Origin: Daedaleopsis sinensis
Taxonomy: Eukaryota > Basidiomycota > Agaricomycetes > Polyporales > Polyporaceae
Assembly (NCBI GenBank): GCA_033807695.1
Contig: CM066308.1
Location: 806,001 to 870,000, forward strand
Reading direction: 5' to 3'
DNA length: 64,000 bases
This document shows positions 36,470-48,300 of the stretch, piece after piece; positions within the stretch are counted from its first letter, which is position 1, and each line of letters begins with the position of its first letter. The position numbers were made by a program, and so were the translations under genes. Under the pieces are notes generated by a model that saw only the letters and a list, made by a program, of their open reading frames with translations, was not told where the DNA came from and did not search any database.

Positions 36470-36903
36470 AAACAACGTGTGTCGTACCAAACATTGCGGG
36501 ATGGATCGAAATACATTCTCAACATTGGCAGACCCCCTAGCTAATGACCATTGCACCCTTCGCCCTTGTAAGGGACCGTTCGTTCAGGATCACCGATCGT
36601 CCGAGTCGAAACGAATCAGAACCAGTATGATTGTTTTAACAGCAGCGAGAACCTAGGACATACATGTACAGCGAAGGGAGGCAATCCTGCAAAGATGTCG
36701 GCAGTGTAACGACCGCAAACGCACTAGTCCGTCTCCTTTCTCCTTGATCCACTCGAGATTCATTCCTTGGACCCCGCTGCGATCTTCACAGACCAAAAGT
36801 CCTCCGCGGCCTAGCTCGCAGTACATCGCACTATAGTACAACACTTTACAGCAAAAGTCCACGACTCAATACCAGCTCAGAGCTTTACCGTGATCGTGCG
36901 TCA
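36470..36903. other. Convergent intergenic region
   Basis: 434 bp separate the plus-strand hydroxyacid oxidase and the minus-strand P450-reductase stop codons. It should contain both 3' ends; no gene is seen. Confidence 0.6.
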
Positions 36904-39900
36904 TCACTCGAAGATGTCGGTCGCGTAGCGGCCTTGCATGATCTTGTCGAAGATAGCAAGAGCTCCTCCGTCGTCTATCTGCCTGTTCTCCTTGATGTAG
37001 GCGACGATCGTCTCCTTTACCCCCGCGGCGATCCTTCCTGCACCGCAAACATACACCTAGTAGGGGGAGGAGATGAGTCTTTGAGCCGTCGCAGTGGATT
37101 GTGGACTCCGTACCTTAGCGCCGCTAGTGAAAACCTTGACCACCTCCTCTTTGTCGTGACGAATACGACTGCATATCGCCACTTTAGTAAAAGTCAGTTT
37201 AGATGTGATGAGGGCTTACTCTTGGACGTAGCGACATCCTTGCGACTCTCCTGAAGAGCGCGAGAACGCGGGGCGCACATCAACGATGCCGAGCTCGCTC
37301 CATTCCTTCAAGTCCGTTTCGCCGTACAAGAAGTCTTCGCCTGGCGCACGACAGCCGAAGAACAACAAGCTCTTGGCGACGTCGCGCCCGGCCTGCTTCT
37401 GCATCGCCCGCTCCTGAAGGAACCCACGGAGCGGGGCGAGACCTGACCCAGCACACACCATGAGGAGCGGGATAGTCGGGTCCGAGGGCGGGTGGAACGC
37501 CGCATTGGAGGCGCGCACGGAGAGTTGGACCTTGTCGCCTGGCTGGAGGTTTGCGAGGTACGTGGAAGCGACGCCGAGGAAAGGCTCGACGCGCCCTGAG
37601 ATGGCTGGGGCGTCGACGACACTGATGGTGAGACTGATGCGCTGGGCGTTCCAGAGCGGGGAGGATGAGATGGAGTATTGACGAATACGCATGGACGGGA
37701 GCATTGTGAGGAACGTAGAGAATGGCAAGTCGATATCCTTGTGCTCTTCGAGGATGTCGAGGACGCTGAAACGTTTCTTGAACACCGCCTCCGCATAGTT
37801 AGCAGCAAGGCTTTGCAGAGCCTTCGTTGAGTGCTCTGAGTTCTTCGATTTCAAGAGGGTATTTATGTCGCGCGTAGTAGCAGGCTGTTGAAGCTCGACA
37901 TATCCGCTGAGAAGGCTGAACACGCTGATAGGTTTGTTGACAGGAAGGGAAGTCGGTGCTGTGGAGGAGATTTCGATCTGATAATGGGTGGTCATCGTCA
38001 AGATGCTGTACTAGCTCGGATGTCCATGGCACCTCCGAACTCACCTCTTGCTCTGCGGAGAGACCAAAGCGGACGATCGCCCGGCGGACCACTCGCTCAG
38101 GATTGGTGGGCAGTCTGAACGGCCATTTGCGTCAGCTTCACGTCGAGTCATCCAAATCTAAACATTCTCACATTGCAAGATAGTCACCTGTCCTGTACGT
38201 CATGCCCTCTGGGAGTTCAAGCTCTGTTGATGAAAGTGAGCTGGGGCTTCGCCATTAAGGCAGCTGGACCTACCGATGTGGCGCTTTGTCGGCGCACCAG
38301 GCGCTGTGAGTACCTTGTTGTCGACAACAGTGCCCAGGGCGGTGTCTTTCTGTCGCAGAATCTCAGCACGCTCAGTACCGGCGGAGACTGTCTTGATCGC
38401 AATCCCTGCCACATCTGTGCTCGCCGTCGCGCCGAACTCCTGAAGGCCGAACTATGAGCGACTTCAGCGACAACGACATACATATATCACTGACTGCTGT
38501 GAGCTTCTCCCAGACCGTCTTCTCCCACTTGTCGAAAGCTTCGAAGAATTCCGCTTCAGATGCATCGCCCTCCCCACGAGCGACAAGACGAGTAGCGCCA
38601 TGATCAGCCAGTAGCCGGTCGATGAGCGTCGGGATCCGCTGGTATGTGTTGACCCAGTCACGGTTCCCACAGCCGAACACCGCGAACTTGATGCCGTCAA
38701 AGGGGCTCTCTTTCACGTTCTCGAGCCACTCAACGAAGTGAGCGGCGTTGTCGGCGGGCTGGCCCTCAAAGGAGGCAGTAACGATAATAACCGGCCCGTC
38801 CTTGGGCAGGTGCGTGGTTGCTGAGTCCAGCGTCCCGATTGATGCGCGGAAACCTGCAGTATACGCCATGAAGCGGGTCTAAGCGGCCTACTAATCAGAT
38901 AAAGAGTACGCACCGTTGGCAGGGGCAGCAGCAGCTAAACGCTGCGCGAACGACTCCGAAGTCCCGGTGTTTGATCCGTACAATACATACAGCGGCGGAA
39001 GGCTCGCGCCGTCTGCGGTAACAGTGGCGCCGCTCGAAGGTGCACGGCTCCCCGGTGCGTCGCTGGAAAGGAGGACAGAGGATGGGATGGCGAATAGTCG
39101 GGGCTTATTCTTCCGCGGGTGAGCGTGAATGTAGAAGTTGTGCGGTTTCACTGTGAGTGTCTGTTTGAGCTCGAGCTCGTACGCCGGGTCGTTCAAAGCC
39201 AGATCGAATCGCTGAAGGATGGTCACGATAGTGAGCTGTGCTTCTTGCCAGGCGAAGGGGCGGCCCTGCAGCACCATTGTTTCATCAGCTATATGATTGG
39301 GTAAGCCAGGCACGCGCGCAGAACGTACAATGCATCCTCTCATCCCGAACCCGAATGGCTGCCACGCATTAGGCTAGGGTGCATTTTTCAGTTGATGTTT
39401 GATTACCTATCTGAGGTACACACCGGGAGAGCTTCGAACTTGCCATCCATCATACGTTCCGGGCGGAACTTCTCTGCCTAATCCCTCGTCAATTCTATTC
39501 GCACAGTAATGATACGGCAAACTGAAAGCTCACATCGTCACCCCATATCTTCGGGTCGCGATGGGCGGCCCAGATACTGACGTTAATCGAGTTGCCTTTG
39601 TTTATAGCGTATTTGCCATCAAGGACTGTGTCCTCGATGGGTGTGACCGTCCTTCCCGGCGCCGTGGGACCCAAACGCAAGCTCTCGCGCAGAACCGCTG
39701 TACATGTGTCAGCATGTACTGAGTATGACGTTTGATAGGGGAAAGCGCACCGAGCAAGTAAGGCAGTTTGTTGACATCTTGGACGCTCATCGGTCGATCA
39801 CCGAGCGTGCTGTCTATCTCCTCACGCAGCTTGCGCATTGCCTCGGGGTTCTTCAGAAGGAAATAGATCACAAAGGTGAGCATGCCTGTAAGCGAGTTGA

Positions 39901-41291
39901 CTTGCGTTTAGTACTCATACACAATTCCGATAGAGATACACACCAGAGGTTGTTTCGTGCCCTAAACCACGGTTTATTCCAGATCAGTCGTTTTCTTGCA
40001 CATACACTTCAATTATCTCCACTTACCCGCGATGAGGAATGTTAAAAGCTGTAGATAGAATAGGAATGAGTACGAGTATTCATGGTGAGCAGACACGACA
40101 CGTACATTGTACTTGATATTATCGTCAGACAGCCCCAGGCCAGTCTCCTTATCGCGCCCTGTCAGCATAACCTGCACGAGGTCGTTCTTTTCGGGCGGGT
40201 TGGCTCGATGGTCTTGCAGAACTACGTGGGGCAATGCTAACTTCAGTACACGATTTGGACTCAAGGCGCATCAACTTACTCTCTTCAACAAGCGAGTTGA
40301 GTATGCGTTGATCCTCCTCGTACTTGGCGTTTGTTCCGGACATTAAGCTCTGAACAATAGATAGACGGTTGGCACGGCGTCCGCTCTCAATAAGAAAGTC
40401 GACCATAGCTGTTGCGAACGGATGCGGCTCCTCCTACATATATAGTTAATGAGCATGTTAGAATGCTTGCGTACATTACGGGCGTCGCCGTCTTACCCGG
40501 TAGAATGAATTAAGACTGCGTCGAAGAAGCGTTTTGAGTCAGTTTGAAGTTCCCACGTAGCAAAAGTACAAGCGCACCGATAAGACATGGCACACAGGCA
40601 TATAGCATCTAGGGTGAGACGAGTGAAGTCGGAAGCGGGGTCAATCACGTCGCGTGGACCGAATCTGCAAGACGGAGATGATCAATGACACAGTCAAGGT
40701 GGGGAAGGACATTTAGCTCACCGTTCCCACTTGAGCACCAGCTGAGAGACAACGTCCATCATATCATCAAACATATTGTATATGTTTGCCGTCCCGAAGC
40801 ACGGCATCAGCAGACGGTCTACCAAAGTATGTGAGCTACGAAGAGCAAGATAACTCATAATACGGGAAGTGCGTACGAGCAATGTACCAGTTCTGTTCTT
40901 CTGGTACAAAAGCCTTTGATGATACCCGTCCTCGTCGTGAGGGTCAGCGGAATAATGGCAGGCAGTATGCAACTCACAGTGAACAAACCATCTCCGGCCG
41001 CATTTCGCACTTGCTTTAGGCCACCTGAGATCTTCTTCGCGAACCGCTTCTCGTCCGACACTTCGTTCAGCATCTTGTACGACGTGACGAAGGTCCTCGG
41101 CTCGCCTACGCCTTCGTCAAAGGAAGTATGAGAGTTTTCGAGATACAATACTCACCGAATACGAAGAGCTGGAAAATCTCGCCATATTGCTGGCCAAGGA
41201 GACTGATGGATCTCAGAGGCAAAGCTCTATCTATGGTGTTGACGTGTCCGAGGAAAGGGACAGCAGGTGGGCTGGGGATGGGAGTAGTCAT
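36904..41291 (-). CDS. CYP505-type self-sufficient P450-reductase fusion 1
   Basis: One polypeptide of roughly 1,050 residues joins a P450 haem domain to a CPR-type FAD/FMN reductase, as in P450foxy and bacterial P450BM3, which hydroxylate fatty acids near the methyl end. It starts MTTPIPSPPAVPFLGHV at 41,291 and has many short introns. P450 motifs are LLTFLIAGHETTSG (I-helix), VLRESLRLGPTAP (ExxR) and PFGFGMRGCIG (haem loop with the Cys ligand, joined across introns). The FMN domain has LYGSNTGTSESFAQRL and FGCGNRDWVNTYQRIP, the FAD domain RQYSISSSPLWN, and the NADPH site LLMVCAGSGLAPLRGFLQE. The end is GRYATDIFE. The domains appear complete, so this is probably functional. It lies 1.08 kb from its tandem paralogue. 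Confidence 0.93.
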
Positions 41292-41345
41292 GAGTGCGTC
41301 TTGCAAGGGGAATGTACGTATACTAGGGCATGAAGCATGAGGGCA

Positions 41346-41353
41346 TTTATATA
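41346..41353 (-). promoter_or_regulatory. TATA box of P450-reductase fusion 1
   Basis: TATATAAA on the minus strand lies 55 nt upstream of the ATG at 41,291. Confidence 0.6.
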
Positions 41354-42372
41354 TGAGATCCATCCTGGCTAGAGATGCCGAGGCTACAGGACTTTTCCTA
41401 CCGTAGTGTCAGGCGCACGGCTGTGCATCCGCATGGCGGCGGTGACATCTTAGACTGCCAGGCCCGAAAGATGCGCGAGTCTGCATCTACACGTAATCTT
41501 CGGCGTAATGTGCCACTTGTATGAGTGCGTATGTCGAGTCGAGACTCGGAGGTGTAAGAGCCTTAGTGGGCCGAGAGCTATGTTTGGCCCGGAAGGCATG
41601 ATCGGTTACCGGTAGTCGGCCATTGGCAGCGAAATAGTCACCGGTAAACTTGCGCCAGCCACTGAGGTGAACGGGAGATTAACAAGAGTTGAAGCACGTC
41701 TCCAAGCAGAGTAAAGTGATCGGTGTGGAATGGCAAGTGGACTGCATATGCGTGGTAAGCAACAACACTCAGCATACCGAACACACCGCCGGCGTCTAAC
41801 GATGCATGCATCTATAGACTGTGATCTTGAGACGCTCTGTAAGCTCAATACCACAACATAGTTGCACCATTTACCTTCCTTGTGTGCTGGTTTCGGAGAG
41901 TCATACTTTTGTAGAAAACAAACGTCGAACGAAATACATGTCATGGCGGAGGAGGAGAGAGAGTTTTTTTTCCGGAGCGCCCTAACTCGGTAATGCGGCA
42001 ACTCTCGGAGGCTGTGCTCCGAGCCTCCCCCCGATAAACTCGGGATCGCTTTGCTGTTCCTCGGCGGCATGGTTGTGATTTTAAATTAACTGTTCCCGGT
42101 CACCACAGCATTCTTTTCCTTCGGTATTATCGGCCTGCAAGATACCGCAGAAGGTCGGAAGATTGAACTTCGTATCATATGAGAGGAGTCGTGCATTGAC
42201 CATCTCAACGTCGTTGACGCAGTGACCTCCGAAATCCGAATTTGCTCATGGGCACTGCAGTCTGCTCAGACGTGTTATGATCCGAGTCGACGAGTGCGTG
42301 CTACTTACAAGGATATGATTCCAGAGATGTACACCATGTTACAGCAGATACTGAATGCCTGGAGTACCAAGC
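41354..42372 (-). promoter_or_regulatory. Upstream region of P450-reductase fusion 1 with conserved blocks
   Basis: Three blocks are shared with the upstream region of the paralogue at 56,552 onward, in the same order. They are 41,485-41,510 (ATCTACACGTAAT then TTCGGCG-AATG), 41,767-41,790 (ACTCAGCATACCGAA then CACCGCC) and 42,006-42,019 (CGGAGGCTGTGCTC). Distances to the ATG are 194, 476 and 715 nt. The third block sits in a CGG-10nt-CCG arrangement that could suit a Zn2Cys6 regulator. No gene lies here. Confidence 0.6.
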
Positions 42373-45300
42373 TCACTCGAAGATATCGGTCGCGTAACGG
42401 CCGTGCATGATCTTGTCGAAGACCGCAAGGGCGTCTGCATCGTTTGTTTGCCTATTCTCCTTGATGAAGCCGACGATCGCTTCCTTGACTCCTGCAGCGA
42501 TCCTACCAGCTCCGCAGACAAACACCTGCATGGCCGCAACGTCGTCAGGGTATGTGCAAACGAGCTGAGGACGTTCAGGTACCTTGGCGCCATCACTGTA
42601 GATCTTGGTCACCTCTTCCTTGTCCAAACGCATCCGACTATCCGCCATCACATTGTGAGTGCGTGGACTATGATCTACCAGGAGAGACTTACTCTTGGAC
42701 ATAGCGGCAGCCGTTCGAGTCGCCTAGAGAGCGCGAGAAGGCAGGGCGCACGTCGACAATACCCAGTTCCTTCCATTCCTTCAGGTCCGTATCGCCGTAC
42801 AGGAAGTCCGCGCCCGGTGTGCGACAGCCGAAGAACAACAAGCTCTTAGCAACCTCGCGACCCGCAAGCTTCTGCATCGCGCGCTCCTGAAGGAAGCCGC
42901 GCATTGGTGCAAGGCCCGAACCTGCGCAAACCATGAGAAGCGGGACAGTCGGATCCGTCGGCGGATGGAATGCAGCATTCGAAGCGCGCACGGACATCTG
43001 GACCTTATCGCCTGGCTTAAGGTTTGCAAGGTACGTGGACGCGACTCCCAGGAACGGCTCCGAGCGGCCCGAGATCGCTGGAGCTTCGACAACACTGATG
43101 GTGAGTGTGACATGCTGGGCGTTCCAGAGCGGAGATGAAGAGATGGAGTATTGGCGAATACGCATGGAGGGCAGCAGTGTGAGGAACGCGGCGAAGGGCA
43201 GGTCAATGTCCTTGTTCTGCTCGAGGATGTCGAGAACGCTGAGCCGCTTCTCGAAGACGGCCTGCGCATAATCGACAGCTAAATCCTGCAGAACCTTGGT
43301 AGATTCCTCCGAGTTCTTGCCCTTGAGGAGGAGGATGTCTAAATCGCGGGTAGTCGCAGGCTGCTGCAATTCGACATAGCCGCTGAGTAGATTGAACACC
43401 GTGATAGGTTTGTTGACAGGAAGAGACGTCGGTGCCGCGGAATTGATTTGTATCTAGGAGCACATCGTTTGCCGTCAGATGAGGCCACCTGCGTATGAAA
43501 ACGACAATATACCTCTTGCTCTGCAGATAGGCTAAATCGAGCAATGGCCCTGCGCACGACGCGCTCAGGATTAACAGGTAAACTAGGACGAGTAAGGTTA
43601 ATTCAATAGTGAGTGGAATGTAGGCAGGCATTCCTCACATTGCTAGGTAGTCGCCCGCTCTGTACGTCATGTCTTCTGGAAGTTCGAACTCTGACAAGAT
43701 GTGTAAGGCAGAACAATAGCAATAGTAAGCCTGCACTACGACTTACCGATATGTCGTTTAGTAGTAGGAACACCAGGTGCAGTGAGGACCCGGTTTTCGA
43801 CCACCGTGCCGAGAGCAGCACCCTTGTGGCGCAGGATCTCGGCACGCTCGGTACCAGCGGATACAGTCTTGACCTCGATTCCCGCAGCTGCCACACCGGC
43901 CGTCGCTCCGTATTCCTGACATACGTTGTTGCCTGAATATACTTCCATAGAGAGCGAATAACTCACTGCAATGAGCTTCTCCCAGACCAGCTTCTCCCAC
44001 GTATCAAAGGTCCCGAAGAACTGCGCCTCGGAGGCATCGCCCTCTCCGTGCTCAACAAGACGAGTAGCACCGTGCTCGGCCAAAAGCGTGTCGATCAGCC
44101 TTGGGATCCGCTGGTACGTGTTCACCCAGTCGCGGTTTCCGCAGCCGAACACGGCGAACTTAACCCCGTCGAACGTGTCGTCTTTGACGTTCTCAAGCCA
44201 CTCGACGAAATGAGCGGCATTGTCCGCGGGCTGTCCCTCGAAAGACGCTGTGATAATCAACACGGGCCCATCCTTCGGCAGGTGTGTGGCGGCGGAGTCC
44301 AGCGTGCCGATCGACCCTCGGAAACCTGGCACCGAGATCAAACATGAGCGTTTCATGTACAGATGGCGTTGAAAACTCGAAGACGAACCGTGCTCAGGAG
44401 CAGCAGCAGCCAGACGCTGCGCGAATGACTCCGATGTACCGGTGTTCGACCCGTACAGCACATAAAGCGGCGGAAGGCTCGCCCCGTCTGCGGTGACAGT
44501 GGCGCCACTTGAGAGCGCACGGTCCCCGGGCGCGTCGCTGGATAGGAGGGTGGACGACGGGATGGCGAGAAGTCTAGGTTTGTTCTTGCGCGGGTGCGCG
44601 TGGATGTAAAAGTTGTGAGGCTTGACTGTAAGCGTCTGTTTGAGCTCGAGCTCGTACGCCGGGTCGTCGAGGGCGAGATCGAACCGCTGGAGGATTGTCG
44701 CGATGGTGAGTTGAGCTTCCTGCCATGCGAATGGGCGGCCCTAGAGTCCAGGAACCGTCATGTGTCAGTAGCAAAAAGGTATAATAGTTTACGTACGATG
44801 CATCCCCTCATGCCATAGCCGAACGGTTGCCAAGCGTTGGGCTGGGGTGAATATCAAGTGAGTGCTGGAGAAACTAGAATGGCGGCGAAGCGTACCGGAA
44901 GAGCCTCGAATTTGCCATCCATCATCCGTTCCGGACGGAACTTCTCCGCCTAACCACCGCTCAGTTCCTCACGCTTGGGGAAGAAGATAATAGCACTCAC
45001 ATCCTCGCCCCAGACGGTGGGATCACGGTGCACGCCCCAAACATTGAGGATTATCGATTCGTCCTTCTCTACAGCGTATTTGCCCGCAAGGAGTGTGTCC
45101 TCGAGTGGCGTAACCGTTCGTGCAGGCGCCGTCGGACCCAAGCGAAGACTCTCGCGCATGACGGCTACACTGTCGTGGTCAGCATGCACAATACATCTCG
45201 GTGTTCAGGCACGCACCAAGAAGATAAGGCAACTTGTTTACGTCTTGAACGCTCATAGGGCGGTCGCCGAGAGTGCTGTCAATCTCTTCACGCAGCTTGC

Positions 45301-48300
45301 GCATCGCCTCGGGGTTTTTGAGGAGATAATACAGGGTAAACGTGAGCATGCCTGCAGAAGCCATGTCAGCGACTGGGCGTATCTCCATGAGGCTGAAACA
45401 AGGATGCAAACCGGACGTAGTCTCATGGCCTACACACCGGCGGAAGTCAGCGCATTGTCCCCCATAAAGGCTCTGGGCTCCCACTTACCGGCAATGAGGA
45501 AAGTCAAAAGCTGGTGCAGAGTGAGTTTGACAGACGTAGATAAGAAAACCTTGCACGCACGTTGTATTTGATATTCTCGTCTGACAATCCCAGACCCGTC
45601 TCCTTATCACGCCCTGTCAGCATGACTTGCACGAGGTCATTCTTCTCAGGCGGGTGGGCACGGTGGTCCTGCAAGACTGGCGCAACGATTAACCGACCTC
45701 AGATCGTGTTTGAATGTGTAGCAATGGTCGGACTTACTCTCTTCGACGAGTGAAGCGAGGATGCGTCTGTCTTCCTCATACTTGGCGTTCGTGCCCGACA
45801 TCATGTTCTGTACGAGGGACAATCGGTTGGCACGAAGTCCGCTCTCTATGAGAAAGTCCGCCATAGCTGTGGCAAACGGGTGAGGCTCCTCCTGTATCGC
45901 ACGATCAGAACACTTTGTGAATACGCAAGGGTCGCTGGGGTCTCACCCGGTAGAACGAGTTCAGCCTATGTACCGCCATCAGATGAGAGACGTTTAAAAC
46001 CATTCATAGGTCCTCGGTGATGGGCAGCCCCTGCGTCTGGGCAGGTTGGCGCATCCACGGCGTCCGAGGCGACATACTCTTCCATAGACAGACTTCCGCA
46101 GGTCTAGGTCATGCCCCGACGCCGCCGCCCTTGACTTGTTCCCTTTTACAGCCCTTCCGCTTCAGTTCGTTTTCCGACTACGACGGACGCGCTCACGTGA
46201 TCGCGTCCTGCTGACACGTCCGCCTCCTTTCTACTTCGTTCCGACTTCTCATTCGTTCGCCATGTCCACGCTCCGAGCTTTACTCCTGTACGTCGCCGAT
46301 CTGCTGACTGCTCCAGCCTAGTATTACGCTAGATAGCTCCTGTTCCTTACCGTACATAGGCACCGTGCTTCCGACCGAGAATGTCAGTTTTGTGCTCCCC
46401 TCGTATCTACCGTGTGCCGCTCGTCCTTCGCCCCTCGCCCCGCGACTTCGACTCTCGACCTGCGCCTCACGTCCTCGTCTCTCTCGTCTCTGCTCTCGAC
46501 GCCTGTGGTTAGGGATCCCACTCCTTCCTCTACTCCTCCTCCTCCTCCTCCTCCTACTGCCTGGCTGCCGGACGGACTCGATCGCTCTGTCCCCTTGCTC
46601 CGTTCTGACCTCTCAGCGGCTGGTCAGACGCATCATTATTGGAGCCCACCGCGAGGGTTTTCAGACTTCAAAAGTCTAGCCGCACCCGGTCAGCCTCTAG
46701 GCACCCTTCCTTTCCCCCCTTCTACACCCCCCCAACTTCCTTCACCACGGATCCCTTCGCACCTCCGCAACATTCCCACCCAGTGACCACACCCGAGAAC
46801 CTCTTCCGACTACGTACCGCTGTCTGGACTGCTGAGCCTGAGGTGGACTCCGACGACGAAGAGCTTCCGCAAGAAGCTGCCCGCGGATCCGACACACCTA
46901 CCCCATTCCAATCGGACGACACTGGCGATCTCGTGTTATCCCCCTCACAGCTTATAGACCTCCCACTCGAAATCGACGGACTTCCCTCATTCTTGCCCCT
47001 ATTCGGCACAGTACTCGACGAGCTACGACGACGTGAACGCACCATCCGAGCTCTGAACTCATCTGTGGCAACTATGTCTACACCCGCAGCCATCGACTTC
47101 CGTATGCCGCCGCGTGGGGCACCCGGTGCACCCTCTTTCGATCCGGACAAACCGCAGACTATCCGGGATTTTTTCGAAGACTTGAACTTCTTGCTCGAAG
47201 AAGCGAAGCTATCCAGCAGAACGGACGATGAAGCCTGCATTGCCCATGCCATCCGGTATGCACCCAGCGAAGAGAAACAAGTGTGGAGAGACCTCCCTTC
47301 CGCAACGGCTACTCTACCCGACTACGAGGATTTCCAGACCGCCGTCAAAGCAGAATACTTAGGAAGCAATGGGAGGCGTCTATATGCCATCAGCGACTTG
47401 CATGAAATCGTCCGGGTTTCCGCAGGGGGACGTCTCACGTCCGCCTCCGCTCTCTCTGCGTATAGCCGGAAGTTCAGGAACGTAGGGAACTATCTCGTCA
47501 AGAACGACAACCTGCGTGAAGACGAACGCGACCGCTTGTTTCTCTCCGGACTGCCCTCAAGCCTCCGGGAGAAAGTTCTGCGCCGTCGAGAACTGAAGTG
47601 CCCGGATATCGAATATCCGCGCAAGCCGTACCCCATTGACAATGTCACCGAAGCGGCCACTCACGTTCTCGACGCCCAGAGCAATCAGAACTCTTCAATC
47701 ACGTCGCAGCAGCAGGCTTCCACTGCTAAATCGGCATCTAGCCAGGTTTCCGACACGAAGCAGCTCACTGAAGCCATCAACAAGCTCATCCAGCTTCAGG
47801 TCTCCCAGTCGACACCCGCTCTTCGACAGAACCCTCCACATTTCCCCACTTCGCGACCACCCGACGGATGTATCTACTGCAGTGGTCCGCACGGTATCCG
47901 GTACTGTCCAGCTGTGGACGAAGATATTGCCGCAGGTTTAGTTGTGCGCAATGAACACGGCCAAGTCGTACTGCGGACTGGACGTTTCGTTCCCAACGCG
48001 ACTACTGGGGTCAACCTGCGCGAACGCGTGAGGGAGCACTACCGAACACATCCGGAAGCCGACGATACAGCCGCTCTCAAAGTCTCCTCAACTCCTCAAC
48101 TATTCTTCAATGTCGTCGAGTGTCAACCCGTACTTTCGCGTGCAGGAGGCACGAACACAGCAGACGCCGCGGAAATGTTCGCACAGACCGCTCGACACAG
48201 CATCTGGAAAAACCTCCTTTGCACATTTGCAATAATTTGTACTACAATGGCAAAAATTGCATAAGTGTCAGATATGTCAGATATATCTAGGGGGGTCAAA

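Noticed and set aside
46639..47073. gag start at 46,639
   Set aside because: That position is TTG, not ATG; the first in-frame ATG is 47,074, although the upstream part may still be coding.
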